The notes: generated from the letters alone by a model not told the origin. A DNA stretch of 64,000 nt from Chaetorhynchus papuensis (GCA_013396525.1 VWYX01000082.1:1226820-1290819), one strand, 5' to 3'. Positions 1 through 15,300 are shown, numbered from the stretch's first letter. Made by a program: numbers and translations.

Positions 1-3000
1 CCCATTTCTTTTCAGGCACTGTCTGACTCAGATCAGAAGACAAGGCAATGGGGGGAAAAGAGAAAGAAAATCAGTTTTCAACAATGCCTAATGTATTTGC
101 TTTCCAAAAGGGTTACAGCCAAGCCACTCAGACTTTGCAGGTAAAAGTATTTGGGTCTTCAGATGTCAGATGAGCGGTATGTAGAAAGGAACTGATGGTA
201 TTCCTCTGTATGGAACAGTGGGACCATCAGGGTAGCTGCCTCAAAGCCAGGTGAGGATCTCGGTGGACCTGGTTCAGTTTTGCATTAACAAAACTGACCT
301 AGCATTTTTGCACCAGCCAGACTACTTTGGGTGAGGTCCAAATCCAACACATGCATATTTAAAGATCATTTTTCAGAAAGCAATTACGTTGCTGAGTCAG
401 TTGGATGTATCTTAAAATTTAGTGGCCTGTCCTGAGAGAAGGCAAACCTGGACCATCTTGCCCAAACTCTGGCTCCCCCTGTCACCAAGCCTAGGACACC
501 TACACTGCCAATATGCACTCACATACCCTAGGCAGAGAGGAAGACTAAGAAGAATTTAGAGCAGGGTGATAAGGGGTCTCCAACAGGAGCAAATGCTTAA
601 ACATGCTGCATCTCACATGGATTTCTTGGCAAAGAGACGCTGACAGCCTGAACCCACACATACTTCTGCTGCAGAAATGCAGCACCTGCTGCAATGGTGC
701 AATGCATTTCTGGTGGGTCTGTGTCCAGGCTCATGAATCCACACTCTGTTGTATCTGCAGGATTCAGAGTGCATCTCGGTGAGGTCTCTTACCTATGAAT
801 TCAGGCATGGTCACAGTTGAGTGTAACACACCTGGAGAAGCTCTGGGCTACATGTGTTGGAAGTATAGTCAGGATGCAGCAATTGAAGCTGGAGGGCTGT
901 GGGAGAGGGTTGGAATTTGCATGAGTAAGGACTAAGTGAGACACCAGCATGTGGTGCACAGGGAGGGGAGGATGAAGTTGTACTTTTCAAAACTGCTGTC
1001 AGAGAAACGTGGGAGAGAGGGGAGGGCTCTTGCACTAGAGGGGCTAGACTGCTGATGTTAATAGACAGCATGCGTATGACTCTTTGAGTCATCTTGTGCT
1101 TCACTTTTTGAGCTGCTCATTGCATTGCAAAATCTACTGTTTTAGCCTGGCTAAAAGGCATATAGTTTGACTAGTCTGTTTCCCGTGAAAGAGGAATCAG
1201 CTCCACTTTCAGACCCCCTACACAAGACTGCTTACAAGTCAAAATAGATGTAGCAACCAGCTAAGCAAAAGAAGCGCAGAGAGAAGGTCAGCAGTGAATT
1301 CTGCTATCACTAAATTACCTACAAAGCACTATAACTTCGCACCATTTTTAGGTCTTTCTATTGGTTGCAAATGTGAGAAAAAAATACTCTGCAGAGTGCT
1401 GACTGCAATCAATTACTGCTAAGCCAAAACTTTTATTACTGGAAAAACAAAGGGTACAAGTCTGGAATTTTGTGCCAAAGGCAATGTGTCAGTGCATATG
1501 AAAGCCAGGGTCAGGTCCAGGTGAGTTGTAGGACAGAAACATATCCTACCTTCCTAAGGTTATAGTATGGATTATTTCATCATTCCTAAGGTACATATCT
1601 GCAGAAGAAGGAGGAAAGTTATTTCTTTAGAGGTGTTTCCCAATAAAGCCTGATAGCTAGGACTAGACTCAGATTTGGTTATACTTAAGAAATTAACCAC
1701 CATTGTCTACAACTAGAACACTTCAAATGAAAAATTTCTACAGACCCCTGCGGATTATGTTGGCAGCTGGAGAATGTTGTAACAATTAACCTGGAAAACA
1801 CTGGAGGAGGTGAGTCACCATAACCAAATTAGCATCAGATAGGACGGGCTAAAGTTCCTCAGTTGCTCACAGTCAGAAGGAAGGAAATATCACTTGCAGC
1901 TGCTAGACCTGGTAGTCAAGTACCAGTACCGGTTTCAGAGGAAATTTAAGGCCTCATCTGAAGTATCAATCTGCTTATAGAGGTTCAGAAAGGAGCTGCA
2001 TGAATTTTTAAACCGATGGATTAACAAGTTTCCATGTAGGCTTCAAGAACTGAATCAAGGTCCAAAGCTTTCAAGTGCTACTGGGAAGAGGAGGATTCCC
2101 AGGCCTTTTTATCCCAGGTAACACCTGGCTAAGAAGTGTTTTGCAAAGAACTTATTGCTACCATCCCAGGAAGATACAGAAAGGAACCTAATCTACTGAT
2201 GTCAATTTGGGTCTACAGGACATATATGAATAAATGAATACAAAGTACCATGGGACTTTGCATTTGCCATTCATTTTCCAAGACATACTCTTGTTTTGTA
2301 CTTAGCAAAACAGGGAGAATATTTTCCAGCAGAAGGTGAAAGAAAGTTACAGGAAGAACTGCTTCCCCAGCTGTTGACTTAGTACCATGCAGTTGTCCTA
2401 TTTCTTACTATCATGGCTAGGAAAGCTCTACAGAACTCCCACAGCCACCAAAGAAAAGCATGTCAGGGAGAAATTCTGGCTTGTTTTATACATTCTTCTC
2501 GTAAGGATGTTCAATTATTTAAACATTCAGTCTTCTGTACTAGCATAGTATTTTCACAATTCCCTTACCAGACCCACCATTCGGCTTTAAATTACTCACT
2601 GCAGGAAAGAGTGCTACATCACTCACTTGAAATGCTGTCTGTGGCACCAGGTGAGCCAGGCATTGCACAGAAGGAGAGCACAGGTCAAAGCAAATGCATG
2701 GGGTGGTTGTTAGATAAACAAGATGGTCCCAGGGCCTCTTCTACCATCAGTTCAACTATGTGTCCAACTCCAGCAAAATTCAGTTGTGCAGTGTGGATAT
2801 GATCTCTGAATTTCCCATGGATATACCTGTAAATCCCAAAATATGGCATCTGGTGAAGAGAACAGAGGTGCATCTGTTTTATGTTTTTCTTTATGGTGTG
2901 CTAGACTTAAAGCATTTTTCACATTCCACCGGTGAGCTTAGGAGCAGACTTCATAATCACAAAGGCATCTCAGTAAACTCAAGTTTGATGTTCATGTGTA

Positions 3001-3600
3001 CTTGTACAACTGCATTAAGCACTAAGGGGAACATTTCTGGCTCTTTTGGTGTTCATTGGACTACACCTTTTCATTTCCAGAAGTGAAGCCAATTTATATA
3101 AAATTGCTGGAAACCACTTTTCAGCAAATATTTATCATCGTCATCTCTGATGCACATTGTTTTTAGGATGTTGTTTCAATGAAATCTCCAAAATAAAAGT
3201 TTTCTTCAATGGAAAAACGTAATCTTTGGCAGAAATTTTCTATAATCTCCTAAGAGAGACTTCTGCCAACTTTGACTGGTAAGTGAAGTAATATGCAAAT
3301 TGTTTCTGTTGTTAAATGAATTAGTTTCAAAATCTGGTAGAAAAAACTTCTGTAATCCACTATCAATCTGGAGCCACAACTCCTTGTTACACATCTTCAT
3401 AGTAATACCACAGTGTAGTCATGACTTCAGTGTGCCTTTGCACAACAGACAGAAGTTGTGGTGATTTAACATGAGCAGGAAATTAAACCCAAATAAACCA
3501 CTCCCCTTACCCCCAAAACTTCCAGTAAGGGAGGGACAAAAGCAGAGGCTATGGGCTGAGATAACAATTTTCTGAATGCAAAAAAGCAATGGAATAAGAA
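1..3600. other. Intergenic DNA, no gene recognised
   Basis: No exon with recognisable protein similarity was seen on either strand. Open frames here are short (up to 129 codons), overlap one another on both strands and have no plausible splice partners. Composition is ordinary A+T-rich vertebrate intergenic sequence. In mammals DAPK1 lies upstream of CTSL, but I recognised none of its C-terminal exons here. Confidence 0.6.
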
Positions 3601-3639
3601 ATGCACAATAACGACTAAATGAATACAAAAAGTGTACAA

Positions 3640-4062
3640 AGAGAGAAGGTGTTTCACCCACAAAAATGTATTCACCCTCAGGAACACAGACAAGATGGCA
3701 GACACTCCCCTCAGGTCACACCCACATGGCTTCTCTGGACAAAGGCAATATGGCAACCTTCCCCCGCCCTGCACCCGTCAGGAACAAGGGCCAAGAGGAT
3801 GGGGGGCTACCACAGACAGTGTTTCCCCACACCTTCCCACTGGAGAGGGGGAGGCAAAATGACACCCTTCTACTGGGGTGCCTGGGTTTTCCTGCTGCAG
3901 CCACGCTCCCAGGCATGATGTGGGAGGTGTAGAAGAACAACCTGTCCAGGCCTCCTGCAGCGCTCAGTCCCACCCCTCCCTGCCACCAGGGCAGGGTGAA
4001 GGAAGGCCACCTTCCCTAACAGGAATTTACAGCCCTGCATCCACGCATACACACCAGGTATG
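3640..4062. other. GC-rich patch of unknown origin
   Basis: The stretch is clearly more G+C-rich than its surroundings and open in several frames on both strands, with frames of 60 to about 100 codons. No domain or known protein was recognised, and overlapping open frames on both strands are expected from composition alone. It could be an old repeat, a degraded LTR or a small regulatory island. Confidence 0.3.
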
Positions 4063-6272
4063 AAGACTGTTATGCTACTGCAACCTTATTATTAACATCT
4101 ACCAGGCCCAGAGCCACATTTTGCATGAGCTAAAGCCAATTCCCATTTGTAGCTTGGAGAAACTGATCTGCAGACCTAATCTCAGCCAACTCAAGGGCTT
4201 ACATTTCTCTGCCTCTGCTGAGGTTAACCTCAAAAAATAAAGTGTGCAAACAGTGCTAATGACAATTTTGGGAAGCAGTAAGATCAGGTGCAAATACAAT
4301 AATTTCAATCGTAACAAGAAACGGTTTGTTCTCCCTTTCTGCAGTTTCCAGTTTTAAAACTTATCTGCCAAGTCACTTCATTTGTCTTTTTCAAATCTGG
4401 GAAATGTACTGAAGTATGGAAAACTTGTAGTATAAGTGATTTTGGCTATATTGTGAAACAAGTCAACTAAGAAATTGGGCTGGAATTGCTCATTGTAAAC
4501 ATCGTTCATGAGCACAGTCTTTCACACCAAGAGACAAACTGATTTCTGCCTCCTCTGCTTGCTAGAAGTGTTTTCAGTGTGTGCCCAGAAGAAGACTTCC
4601 TCCTGTGGACCAGAGGGTGCTTCCCAACACTTAAAAATCCCATCTGGAGACATACTGTGTCATGATCGTAATTCAGACAAGGCCTTCATTAGCACTGCCA
4701 ACAACAGGGATTTCTTGAGTGCTCTGTTGCCATCAGGCAGGGTGTGGTGCAAGGTTATTAAACTGCCTCTGCCACTTAGTTTTCATCTGACACATGCTTA
4801 ATTGTGAGGATGTCCTTCCTCTTATTAGTGTTTGAATCAGTCCCACTGTTGATGAGAAATGTTGTCCAAATCATGTTATACAGTAAAAATTATTTAAAGC
4901 CACAGCCATAGTATTATGTTAAAGGCAAATTCAGATTACATGTTATCTCCTCACATTTCCCAGCATTAGCCAGGAAGAGCAGTGCCTTATTCCTGATGGG
5001 CAGAGATGCAGTAGTTGACATGGCAAAGGGACTGGCCTGGACGTCCCTGTGGAAAGAGGAGGGCTGCAGTGTAAGCCAAAAGTAAGGGAGACTTTATTCA
5101 TCTCCTGCTATTTCTATTAATTATATGGAAGGAGACTGGTGATGAAGACAGAATGGGAATGTGAAAAAGAAGGAAATGTGTGAAATGAGTGGTTTTCGAC
5201 CTTGTCGAATGGTTGGGAATATTATATACTAGTAGCTGTTGATCAAAGATGCAGTGTTCAGATGCCAAGGACTGAAATTAGAGTCTAGGGTCAAAAAGAG
5301 GATGATGATCTTGCACAAGGAACAAATTTCACAAGCTATATCATAAATAGCTACAGTCCTTCCTTCCAGCTTTTAGTCCACCAGGGCATCAAATTAGAGA
5401 GAGTTTCAAATCTGAGAAGCCAGATGTGCTCCTCCTAACCTCTGCTCCCTGAAGCCTACCTGTGATTGCCAGCTCCAACAAACCAAGTAAATAAGACACT
5501 TTGGGGAGTGGGAATGGAATTTTTAAGCATTGAAAAAATCAGACTAGAAAACGGCATTCACTTTTGTGATACATCTACACTGCTTTCTGCAAGGAGCAGA
5601 GACAGTTTTAAATGGCAGCTGGAGGCAATGACAAGTCCTCTTCATTACTCCCCATGATGCAGACAGTCTTGGGAAAGGGAGGCCCTCGTTTATCTGTAGT
5701 CTGGGTAAACAGGGCACCTGGAAAATAAGATAAGCCACTTTTTCTAAAGCCAGCCCATGTTCTGGTATGGTTTCCTGGAGAGCCCTGTACATCCAGTTCT
5801 GATAGAGTCCCTTTAGACTGATTGCAAGAGGGAGTCTAATTCTGCCAGCTTAGTAAGTGCTCTGTTCGGTTTACTTAAGCTGTCTTTTAAAGGAAGCATG
5901 GTTAGAGGTTAGTGGGAAACAGTAAACAAAACTAAGCATGCAGCAGCTAACATAACTACACGTTTAGGGCAGAGAGGAGCAGGTGCTCTTCTGGATGATA
6001 GCCACAGTTCAAAGCCCTAGTCCATGTGTTTTGATCAGGAGACTGCTGGCAACTGATCAACAAATGTGACCAAGGCTGACGTCTCCTGTTTGGAGGGTGG
6101 TTGGTGTGTGAGAGTGCATGTGTGTTTACAGCTAGTGTCAGGACAGACGACAGGGGTTAGGTACCCTGTTGCAGCAACTTCTGTGCTTCTCGTGTTTTCC
6201 TTTTTTTTTACTTTTTAGTTTTGCTTTAGTCCAGAATATTTTGGCAAAAATTGAGAGAGAGTAATAGAGAGT

Positions 6273-6310
6273 TTATATATTATATATATCTATATCTATA
6301 TCTATCTATC
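6273..6310. repeat. TA / CTAT microsatellite
   Basis: Alternating TA runs pass into tatc and ctat tetranucleotide units over about 38 bases. It is a simple-sequence repeat and likely polymorphic. Confidence 0.85.
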
Positions 6311-9300
6311 TTAGGGTAGGTGTATTAGATTCTGGTTGGTGTGAATCTCTGCCTAGCTTGCCACAGAAGAGATTTTAACCAAGTTGTGCCATTAGTCAGC
6401 AATCTAATCTCAACACTGTAAGTTTTGATGGTACATTTTTCCTGAGCTTCTTAAACTAGTCTGAAGTCCTGTTGCACAAAAAGGGAAAGACCTGTCCTGT
6501 CCACCCTTGCTTTGCAGTCTTTCACACTAGTACCTAGCATGCTCAGCCAGTTCAGCTCACTCATCCAGCAGGAAGCTGTCACTTGGCTTTTGAGGGCATT
6601 GTTTTGCAGCGCAATGATCTTGCTGCTACAGCTTAGAACAGAGAATTGACAGAAGAGGGAAGGGCTAGAATGTCTCTTTTTCAGCACTAATCCTCGTTCA
6701 AATCAGCCTCACTGGCTTGATAAACCACAAACATAAATAGTTTCAAACTCTGTAAAAGTGTGACTCCAGTATTTTTTTAGTTAAAAGTATTTCCATAAGC
6801 TCTGGTAAAACTCTCTAGATGCCAGTGGCCCTAGGCAGAAACAAAAACAGTCCTAAACACACTTCCAGGGAAACAGCAACTATCCCAAATCCAGTAACAC
6901 TAGCAGATGTGAGCTGGGAGAGCCTGTACTCTGGAGAGTGTTTAACCAGAAAGGCAAGCCCTGAGACCCTGCACGTATTCTGGAGAGGACAGCACAGCAA
7001 ATGCAGCACTGTGGGATTGACCTCTCCTTACTCAGTGCCCTCCCTTCAGTACTAGGTTACTCCTGTTAGCAAATGGAGAGTGACATCCACAGCCCGTTCC
7101 TTCTCTCCTCAAGCTCTCTGGGTACAGCTAATTCTGGTTTATCTGGTGATGAAGGCACGGTTAGTACAGAAGAAAGGAAGAGGAAGTTCGTTGTGCTCCT
7201 GCCTGCGCCACAGGATTCCTGTGGCACTGCTGAAGTTGCAGAGTCCATCCTTGACCCAGCCCACTGTGGTGTGCTGACAGGTAATAGTCCTGCCCTGCCT
7301 GCAAGGGCTGGGATGCAGTTCAGCTCAGGGAATGTTTCTAAAACTAGTTCAAGTCTCAGTGCTCCAGAAGCTCTTGATCTTTCAAATGACTATTACTTTT
7401 GCTAAGTTCCTGAGAGCTGTATAGGGCATGCTGGTCCTGCAGCACTGTCACAGAGGTGCAGATGTAAGTCATTACCACCCCACCTCAACAGGACCTGGGC
7501 TTTATATGCTGCAACAAAACAAGCACTGGGAGGAGAGAGGCTAGATGGAGGTGTGGATGGAAAGGCACAGAACATGAAGAAGAAATATGGTACTACTCAC
7601 CATTAAACATTTTCGATCAAAAATCAAAAATCAGTGTGTCATCTGTCCCCCTTCATCTCTTTCATTATATCCATCAGATATTTTCAGTCTGTTGGCTTTT
7701 GGATTTGTTGCTTTCCTTTTAGTCTGAAAAGAAAGGGAAAAAATTGCATTCTTTTATAGATAGGCAGCAGCTACTGCAAATGTTGCGTCCTAAACCAATA
7801 TAATGAGCAAGGTTAATTTTAAATTCAAAGTACTGTTACAAAGCAAGACTCAATTTTCCACTTCTTGCACACCCAATACCACTGGTGGTTTCAAGACAGA
7901 CCTGAGTCTACATCACTCTGCCTGGGAAAACATTAAAAAAACAAGCCAAGAAATCATGCTAGTTCCGTCAGTGAGTCAGAAAGCATTTTCCTGTATTTGA
8001 ACAAACCCTGATGAATTTAAGGGCTGTTCTGTGATCTTGCTTCTGAAGAATGGTCTTCATTTAATCTGTTCGCTCTTCACCCTCAAAGCAGCAGGGTTTG
8101 CCATGCTGTGGCTGGCACACGGCCCTGGTTGTCTGCAGGGGCCATGCTCCAGGACCAACCTTTTAAGGAAGGCACCACCCTGAAGCTACAGCAGAGGTCA
8201 GCTTGGACCCTGATACCAGTTCAAGTGTGACCAAGGATTAAGGCATTGCTTTTGGATGGTGGGTTTCCAGGTATTGCAGCAGGATACCAGACTGTGGACA
8301 GTATCACAGCGAAACTGTTTCTGTAGATCAGGGTGAATTTTGAGTTGTCCACGTTTTCTCACTAAAAAAGTTACAGCACCTCTCCTCTCACCATATGGCC
8401 CTGCTTGCTGGGAAGCGGATATTTTTTATGTAACAGTATCAGCTGCAGACTTATCAATGATGCAGCCTCCTCACAATTCTCCCTGTCCCAGGTTGTTTTC
8501 TGCGCTGTGGGGAAGATGTGCAGATTGGGAAAGTCACACGTCATGTGAATGGAGGATGGTATTCATTTTTGCAACTTCCAGAGTGTTTGAGTCTCTAAGT
8601 AGTATGTGCAATAAAAAGGAGTACAGAAAGCTGTTTGTAATTCTATTTACCTGTATGTTGTCTTTTATTTACTGTGTATGAAAACTGCATTAATTTATCA
8701 GGGCTTTGGAAATATGTATTTGTGAATTATTTCCTCTTCATGTATAAAACAAATATACAGACCCATCAAAATAAATAAGTACAACGGACTGGGCTGTGCT
8801 GTGGGGAAAAGCTGTCCAGTTCTGGACAGGCAAAAGATCTGTCATTGCTTCAGATGTGGATAACAGTTGCCTTTACACTTGCTTCCAAAGTGCAGAGGTA
8901 CAACTTTTATCTCTCCAGCAATTAAAAAAATACAGTCGCTAGGATATGAGATACATTTGCATTGACTTAAAAGGCAGAAACCTGAAATGGAAATGAAAAG
9001 AAACAAAAATTCCTTCAAGTGGAAAATTAGAGACAGGTGAGAAGTGCAGAAGGAAAGCAAGCAGGTTTCTCACAGTAATAAATTCTTCCAGGCTTTAGAT
9101 TAGTCATTCTTCTGTTTAAAAAACTGGGGTTTTGTTCTTACTTTTTTCTGCTTAAATGTTTAAAGGTGTTTTCTTTAAACTGTTCAAAACTAACTTCAAT
9201 AATTGAGTACAGGCAAAAACCAAGAGAACATGTAGTGCTAAGCAGAGGAGTCACCCAACCAGTCTGTGTGAAGATACTTCCCTGCACAAGTATTTTATGT

Positions 9301-12300
9301 AGGAAAAACCACTAAGTACCTTTGAGGACTAAATTGAGAAGTACAAATATTGAAGATTTTGATGGAAGCAAAGATCTTCTTGGAGGAAATAATCTGTAGA
9401 CACTACATCCCCTTTCCTGATCTCATTTTTCCCTGCTAAGACAGCCAGTACATTTTCACTAACTAGGTTTTTATCAATATTTTTAGGGCAGGAGAGGGAG
9501 TACAGTCCCATATTCTGAAGCTGAGTTTCTGTAAAGAAACAGGAACCTGACTTTTTGATTTGATTTGATAGCACAAGAGCTATTTTTGCAGTATTACAAC
9601 ATGCAGCTCCCACTGGTGTCCACTGGAATTTGATGAGTTTCTAAAAGCTGCCTTTCGACAGCATCAATAACCAGGCATACAAAGCATCTGTGATGTCTTC
9701 CTGGCTGTAGCAGTTTGTTTATCAGTAGCACTGAGAGAATAACATGCCTGTATCTCTCTGTAAGGAGGCTTCCACGAGCTGCCTGCAGCTTACAGACACA
9801 GACACTGTTGCTGGCTCTCTAGAATAGACACAGGTAAGAAAGTTCAGTCTTGTCATCAAGGAGGAGTGGGAGGCATTGTAAGGGACTTTCTGAGAGCATT
9901 CTCAAAGGGCTGTAATGTGGTGTATGCCAGCTAAGAGTTTCTTGTAATTGCAATTGTCACATAAAAGAGAAGAGAGACTGCAACTGAATAGAGAGACAGG
10001 TAACTGTGCAAACCCCAGTCTATTGTGAGTCAGTTACAAGCAGCATGCACCTGGCAGTGTAAAGATGCTTCCAGCCACCTCTTACACAAGTCCTACTCTA
10101 AGTTAATGCAGTCCCAGAGCCAAAAGCAGCTTTGACACGTGCTTGCTTGCTCCCTATTAAACGTTAGAATAGTATTTGCTGCTGCTTCTGTCCTAAAAGT
10201 CATCCAGACTAGAACTGCAGGTGCTGCACTTTGGTATGAATCATAGCGTAAATATTGCCACAGTCATTGCTTGTCACAAACAGGTTTATTTCAAAATGAC
10301 CATTGCCACATTCCTCCTTTGTTTGGCTGTTTTACAATTCTTCCTCGATTCCTGTCAGCACACTTGCCACTGGGAGGTGAGAGAGATGGTCTTGTTTTGT
10401 CCCTCATTACCCTTGAAGGCACAATCCGTACAATTCACCCATGAAAGAAGGTGAGGGCTCTCTCATCTGACCATTCCAACAGATAAACAAATATGCTGAT
10501 TTCACACAGTCTTTTTTTTTTCGCAATATAACCACAAATCTATTACATCCGATTTCCTGCACAGCCTGTGTGCAATGCATTCTGGTGCAGGGAGACCCTG
10601 GAGTGCACTGCTGCACTGACTCAAGTCTGCCTGGGGACACAGCATTGCACAATCATCAGACTGCATAGCACAACTTGCCCTGGCCCCATCTCCTTCCCTC
10701 TCTCACCTCCAGTCTGTACAGCGGCTTCTGGGGAGATAGAGAGGGCATTGCAGCAGGAGGGACACATCTCTCATCAGACCTCCAGCCATCCCACTGTCCC
10801 TTTGCAACATCGTGCCTTCAGGCTATCTGTCAGCCAGGGTAAGAATCCGGTAAACAAGAGCGCAGATCAAAAAACAACATTGTGACCTATTTAATGGGAA
10901 AAAGACTATGTCGACCCAAGCTACTGGCAAAACTTGTTTCATTGCTATAGCTGCTAGCCAAGTAAGTCACGTGTGGGCACATGCATTTGAAGTCACCATG
11001 CTAGCAGGGCTCCTGCTCCACACTTTTTCATGTCTCTGTAAAGGCTTGGTTGGATGGGAATGTATCTAAGCACATGCCATTTCTGCAGCAGCAAGAAAAG
11101 TCTGGGAGTTGTTTCTCAAAGGGAAAGCATAATGCCTTTCTTGATCAAGCACTCTGGCTACCGTATCTGTCCATGTGAGGGGCGTGTGGATGTACCCCTC
11201 TGACGAGGCTCCATACCAAAGAAGGCACTATGGCGGACACTGTTCTCTACCCCATCCTGTGCTGCATGCTTTCAGTTACCTCCTCCATGTAGACAGATAG
11301 CTGGGCAACAACCTGAGAAGAAGCAAAGCAAAGGTTTGCAGGGATGTTTACAGCACAGGGGATGACTTTCTAGTCAAAGAGAAGGGGGGCAGGCAACAAA
11401 CCAAACACATCTATTCCTGTCTGAGGAAGCTCCAAAGAAATCAAATTACTCCAGTGACAAAAGAAAACTCTACAGACATGGTAAGACAAGAAAGCATAAA
11501 GCAAGGCTCAAAGACAAGTGGAAAAAAAAATCCCTAACTACATCAATGTAAAACAGCAGCTTTGATCTTCTGCCCTAACCCTGCTAGTTTTCATGTACAA
11601 GTAATGTCACAGCTAATCTTATGAGTGGCATAGCTTCATCAACTCTGCCTGAAGAAAATGCTCAGCTTGTGAGGCTTAGAACATTCTCCTCCACACATAT
11701 GCACACATATTGCACTCCACAGTGAAAATAACTTTTAACAGAAGAAACCAGGAGGGATTGGAGGAGATTTCTGTCATGAAACACATACACAAACAGCAAC
11801 ACCACCACCATAGATTCACTGTATTCAAGCCTCAGTTTGGACCCTTTGGACAGTGGAGATATATATATGAATATAACTATGAAATATTGCTGTAATGCTT
11901 GTACAGGTTGAAACAAAACACTAGTGCTCCTTATACACTTCATTGCAGAAAGTAACCCTGGAAAAAACTGCTGTGTGTGCTGTGTGGTCTTCACAGTTGC
12001 TTTGGGGCAGGAAGAAAATTTCTTAACAGTTCCACTTGGCCTCCATAGCATACTATTTGCTTACACAACTCTGAGAAATTAGTTAATTTCTCAAGTCAAG
12101 TGTCAAAAAATGTCAAGTTACTCTCAGTTTAGTCCTCTGAGAAATACTGCCTTGAATTATACACTCTTCAAAAGACACTTTATTCAGTAAACTGCATATA
12201 TGTGCCCTAGAATTAGTTTCTTATTTTAGTCTTCCTGAAATTTAGTGCTACAGTGCTGGGGAAAAAAAATGATATAGTGCATTACAAGTGCATAAAAGAC

Positions 12301-15300
12301 TTAGTGTTATCAGCTATTCCCCGAGCAGAAAAAATTAATTCTTCCATCCCACTGAAGCAGAGAGCTTAGGTGTTTAGAGCTTAGTTCTGCAAACATTTAA
12401 ATGTGTGTGTGTGTAGTTTATTCATGTAAGTGAATTGATAGAATTATATGAGATCGCCTCTGTGGATAATAATACAAGGCATGGTTTTTCATTATCTTCA
12501 GAACTGGTATGACTGGAGGTTCCAGCCAAGTGTCGTAGAAATGTCATCTATAGAAATGGGATAGTGTTCTATTTTTAAAATGTGTATTGAATAATAGATT
12601 ACTCAGACAATATATTGACCTTTAGTGATGATTCTTTCATCCTAACTGCTTTTCTAAGATGCTTTCTCAGGAAAATGATTGATGTTTATTATCATTTTTA
12701 GTTTCTGCTACTGATGAGAAGAACATTAACTCCTTACTTGGCAGTCACAGGATGCTCAATTTTTAGTGATTTCACTTACCCCAGAAGACTTCACCTAATC
12801 AGAATCAGTAAAACAGAAAAGCAAAACTCATCCTGCCTTTGCCTCCTCCTTTGTAGGATGCCTGCTTGCAGTGCAAAGTCTTGAGCTCTATAGACAAGGA
12901 TATTGCACTGCCTGTTTGCTTCAAAGCACTTCAGTTTCTTTACAAAAGAAGCACGGGTAGGAATTGCTCTTCTTAGCTACAATTCATCATTCCAAGAATC
13001 TATCAGGCTTCAGTAATAACACAGAGGTAGTTGCCGGATCTTCCACAAGTAAATGAGACAGCAGCTGTGGAGATAGATGTCAACGTGGATGGCAGAAGTA
13101 GTGTGAGGGCAGAACCAATGAATTTTCATTATTGTTGGGGCTCTCTTTTGTCTCTTGTTCATTCTTTTCTCTCTGTATTACTTCCCATCCTCACTGAGCA
13201 AGTGAAAGCTGTGCCACAGATTGAAGCTGTAGATGTTCAGATTGGGGAACACTGCAGTGCAGCTGCCAAGCACTGGTTTATGGCAGCTGTACTCTCCCTG
13301 GCTTTCCCCCAGCAGAGGCTCTGCTTTGGTTTTCTTCTCTCCTATCAAAAAGCTGCTTTCCAGGCACGTTGGAGATTTTTCCCTTTCACACCTGACTTGT
13401 GATGGCTAATGTCCTCAAAAGATACAGCAGGGAAATAGACATGAGGATGACGTGGTGCCCTAGGTCTGAAATTCTCTGGGGGGAAAAAACATGCAGAAGG
13501 TACTGATGGTCTGACTAAGGGAGTGGGAGCATGACAAGTGTGAATCTCACCATTTATTCTGCACTGCCTACCTAGCGGAACTCTTAGTCGCACACTTTCA
13601 GCTCAGCCTACGTAAGGATGCACGGTAAGGCACTGTGTGCTTCACTATGATTCATGTGAAACTTGAATATTTCCTTGACTTAGAAAGCTGTTTGAGAAAT
13701 GTGAGGTAACCCTGGTGGTTCCCAGAACCAGTGGGAGAGAGAAACAAAATGGAAACATGGGGAAAACAGGCAACAAGTAGGTGAATTATGGATATCCACA
13801 ACTGCAAGTACATAACTGAAGGTAAGAATAAGGTTGTCTAGGGACCTGAGGATAAAACTGTTCCTTTATGATATTTCTCCCTTGCTTAGCATTCATAAAG
13901 AGCCACTCCCAGCCCTACTATCTGCAGTCCTATCAAAAAAATCCTCACTGCACCCTGCAGCTGAGCATCTGTGAACATAACTTTGCTCTAGTATGTGAGA
14001 ACAAGTAACCAGTATCCTCTTAGATTTCTCTTCTTGAGGAGGAGAACAGCAAAAAGTCAGCCAAGACTTCACTGGGTCATGATATTTCTAAACTGTTATT
14101 TTCTCCTTCAAGCCTGTAGTGAATTCAGGATGCGGAACTACATCTGAGCTGAATTGAATTATAAACCCAGTTGATGAATTCTTGTTGTCTTTCCAGTGTT
14201 TTTCATAAAACAAATGGTTCGGGCCCTTTTCAAAGAACGTACTAGCAATTTACCATTTAAAAAAAAAATCAGTTTGAGAATTGGCTTTCATCTTCTGCCA
14301 CTAAAGTTTGGGCAGTGCTGCAGTGACACATATGCTGTTTTTTCAGCCCAAAAAATTTGTTTCTGCAATCAGGCTCTAGCTAGGAAAATATGTAGAAACA
14401 AGTCCTGACAGCTCTGTGGAGGTTTTACAGAGACACTGGTCCTGAATTATTTTCAGGCTTGATCCCCTATTCCCTCACAGATCTTGGTTAACAAAGCATT
14501 GTTAGTTAATGTTCGTGGAAGAGGAAGGTATTTAAACAATGCAAAATACTGCCTTGAGTAGTGAGACCATTTCAGTGAGGTATTTTATTATCTCTTTTTT
14601 TATTTTGTTTTGATTATCTTCAGTCAAGATCTAGCCAAAAACATACAATATGCATTAACACAATATCTAGGGTGGCTGCTGACCTCTGCTTCCCTCAAAG
14701 GATAGTGATAAGGTAATGCTAACACTTAATGAAATCAAATTTTACAGAGTGAATGGTCTTGGTCATAAAGCTTAGGGGCAGGGGGGAGGAAGAACTTATT
14801 TTTCGCTGGTTTTATTTTGAAGAATTTGTGGCATAAAAGAGCACTATAAAGGACTAGGAACTGACGTGATGGGTGTAAGAGAAAAGTTGGGGGAAACGTT
14901 AAAAAATACCACATATTCTGCTTAAGCCAACTATCAGTCACTTCCAGCAACTCTGTCCTTTGTCTTCATTTTCACTCAGCATGAGGAGCCATCAGCACAC
15001 AACCTTAGTCATCTGAGGGAAGATTAAGAGAAAGACTACTGGCAACAGAGGGGCCCATGGCTGAGGAGACGGACTTCTGCCTCACTGAGGTAACCACAGG
15101 AGGAGCAAACAACCTCGGTGGCACTGGATTTGTACAGGATCATCAGACAGACACAAAATTTGCCTCGAGTCCAGGTGAAAAGGACATGTTACAGCCAGAG
15201 CTAAAATACGAAGACACATCCATGCTAGACATTCTGGTATCATTTAAAAACATGTTTATATCAATTCTAGTTTGAAAGCTAACATGAAAAGCCAGACAGT

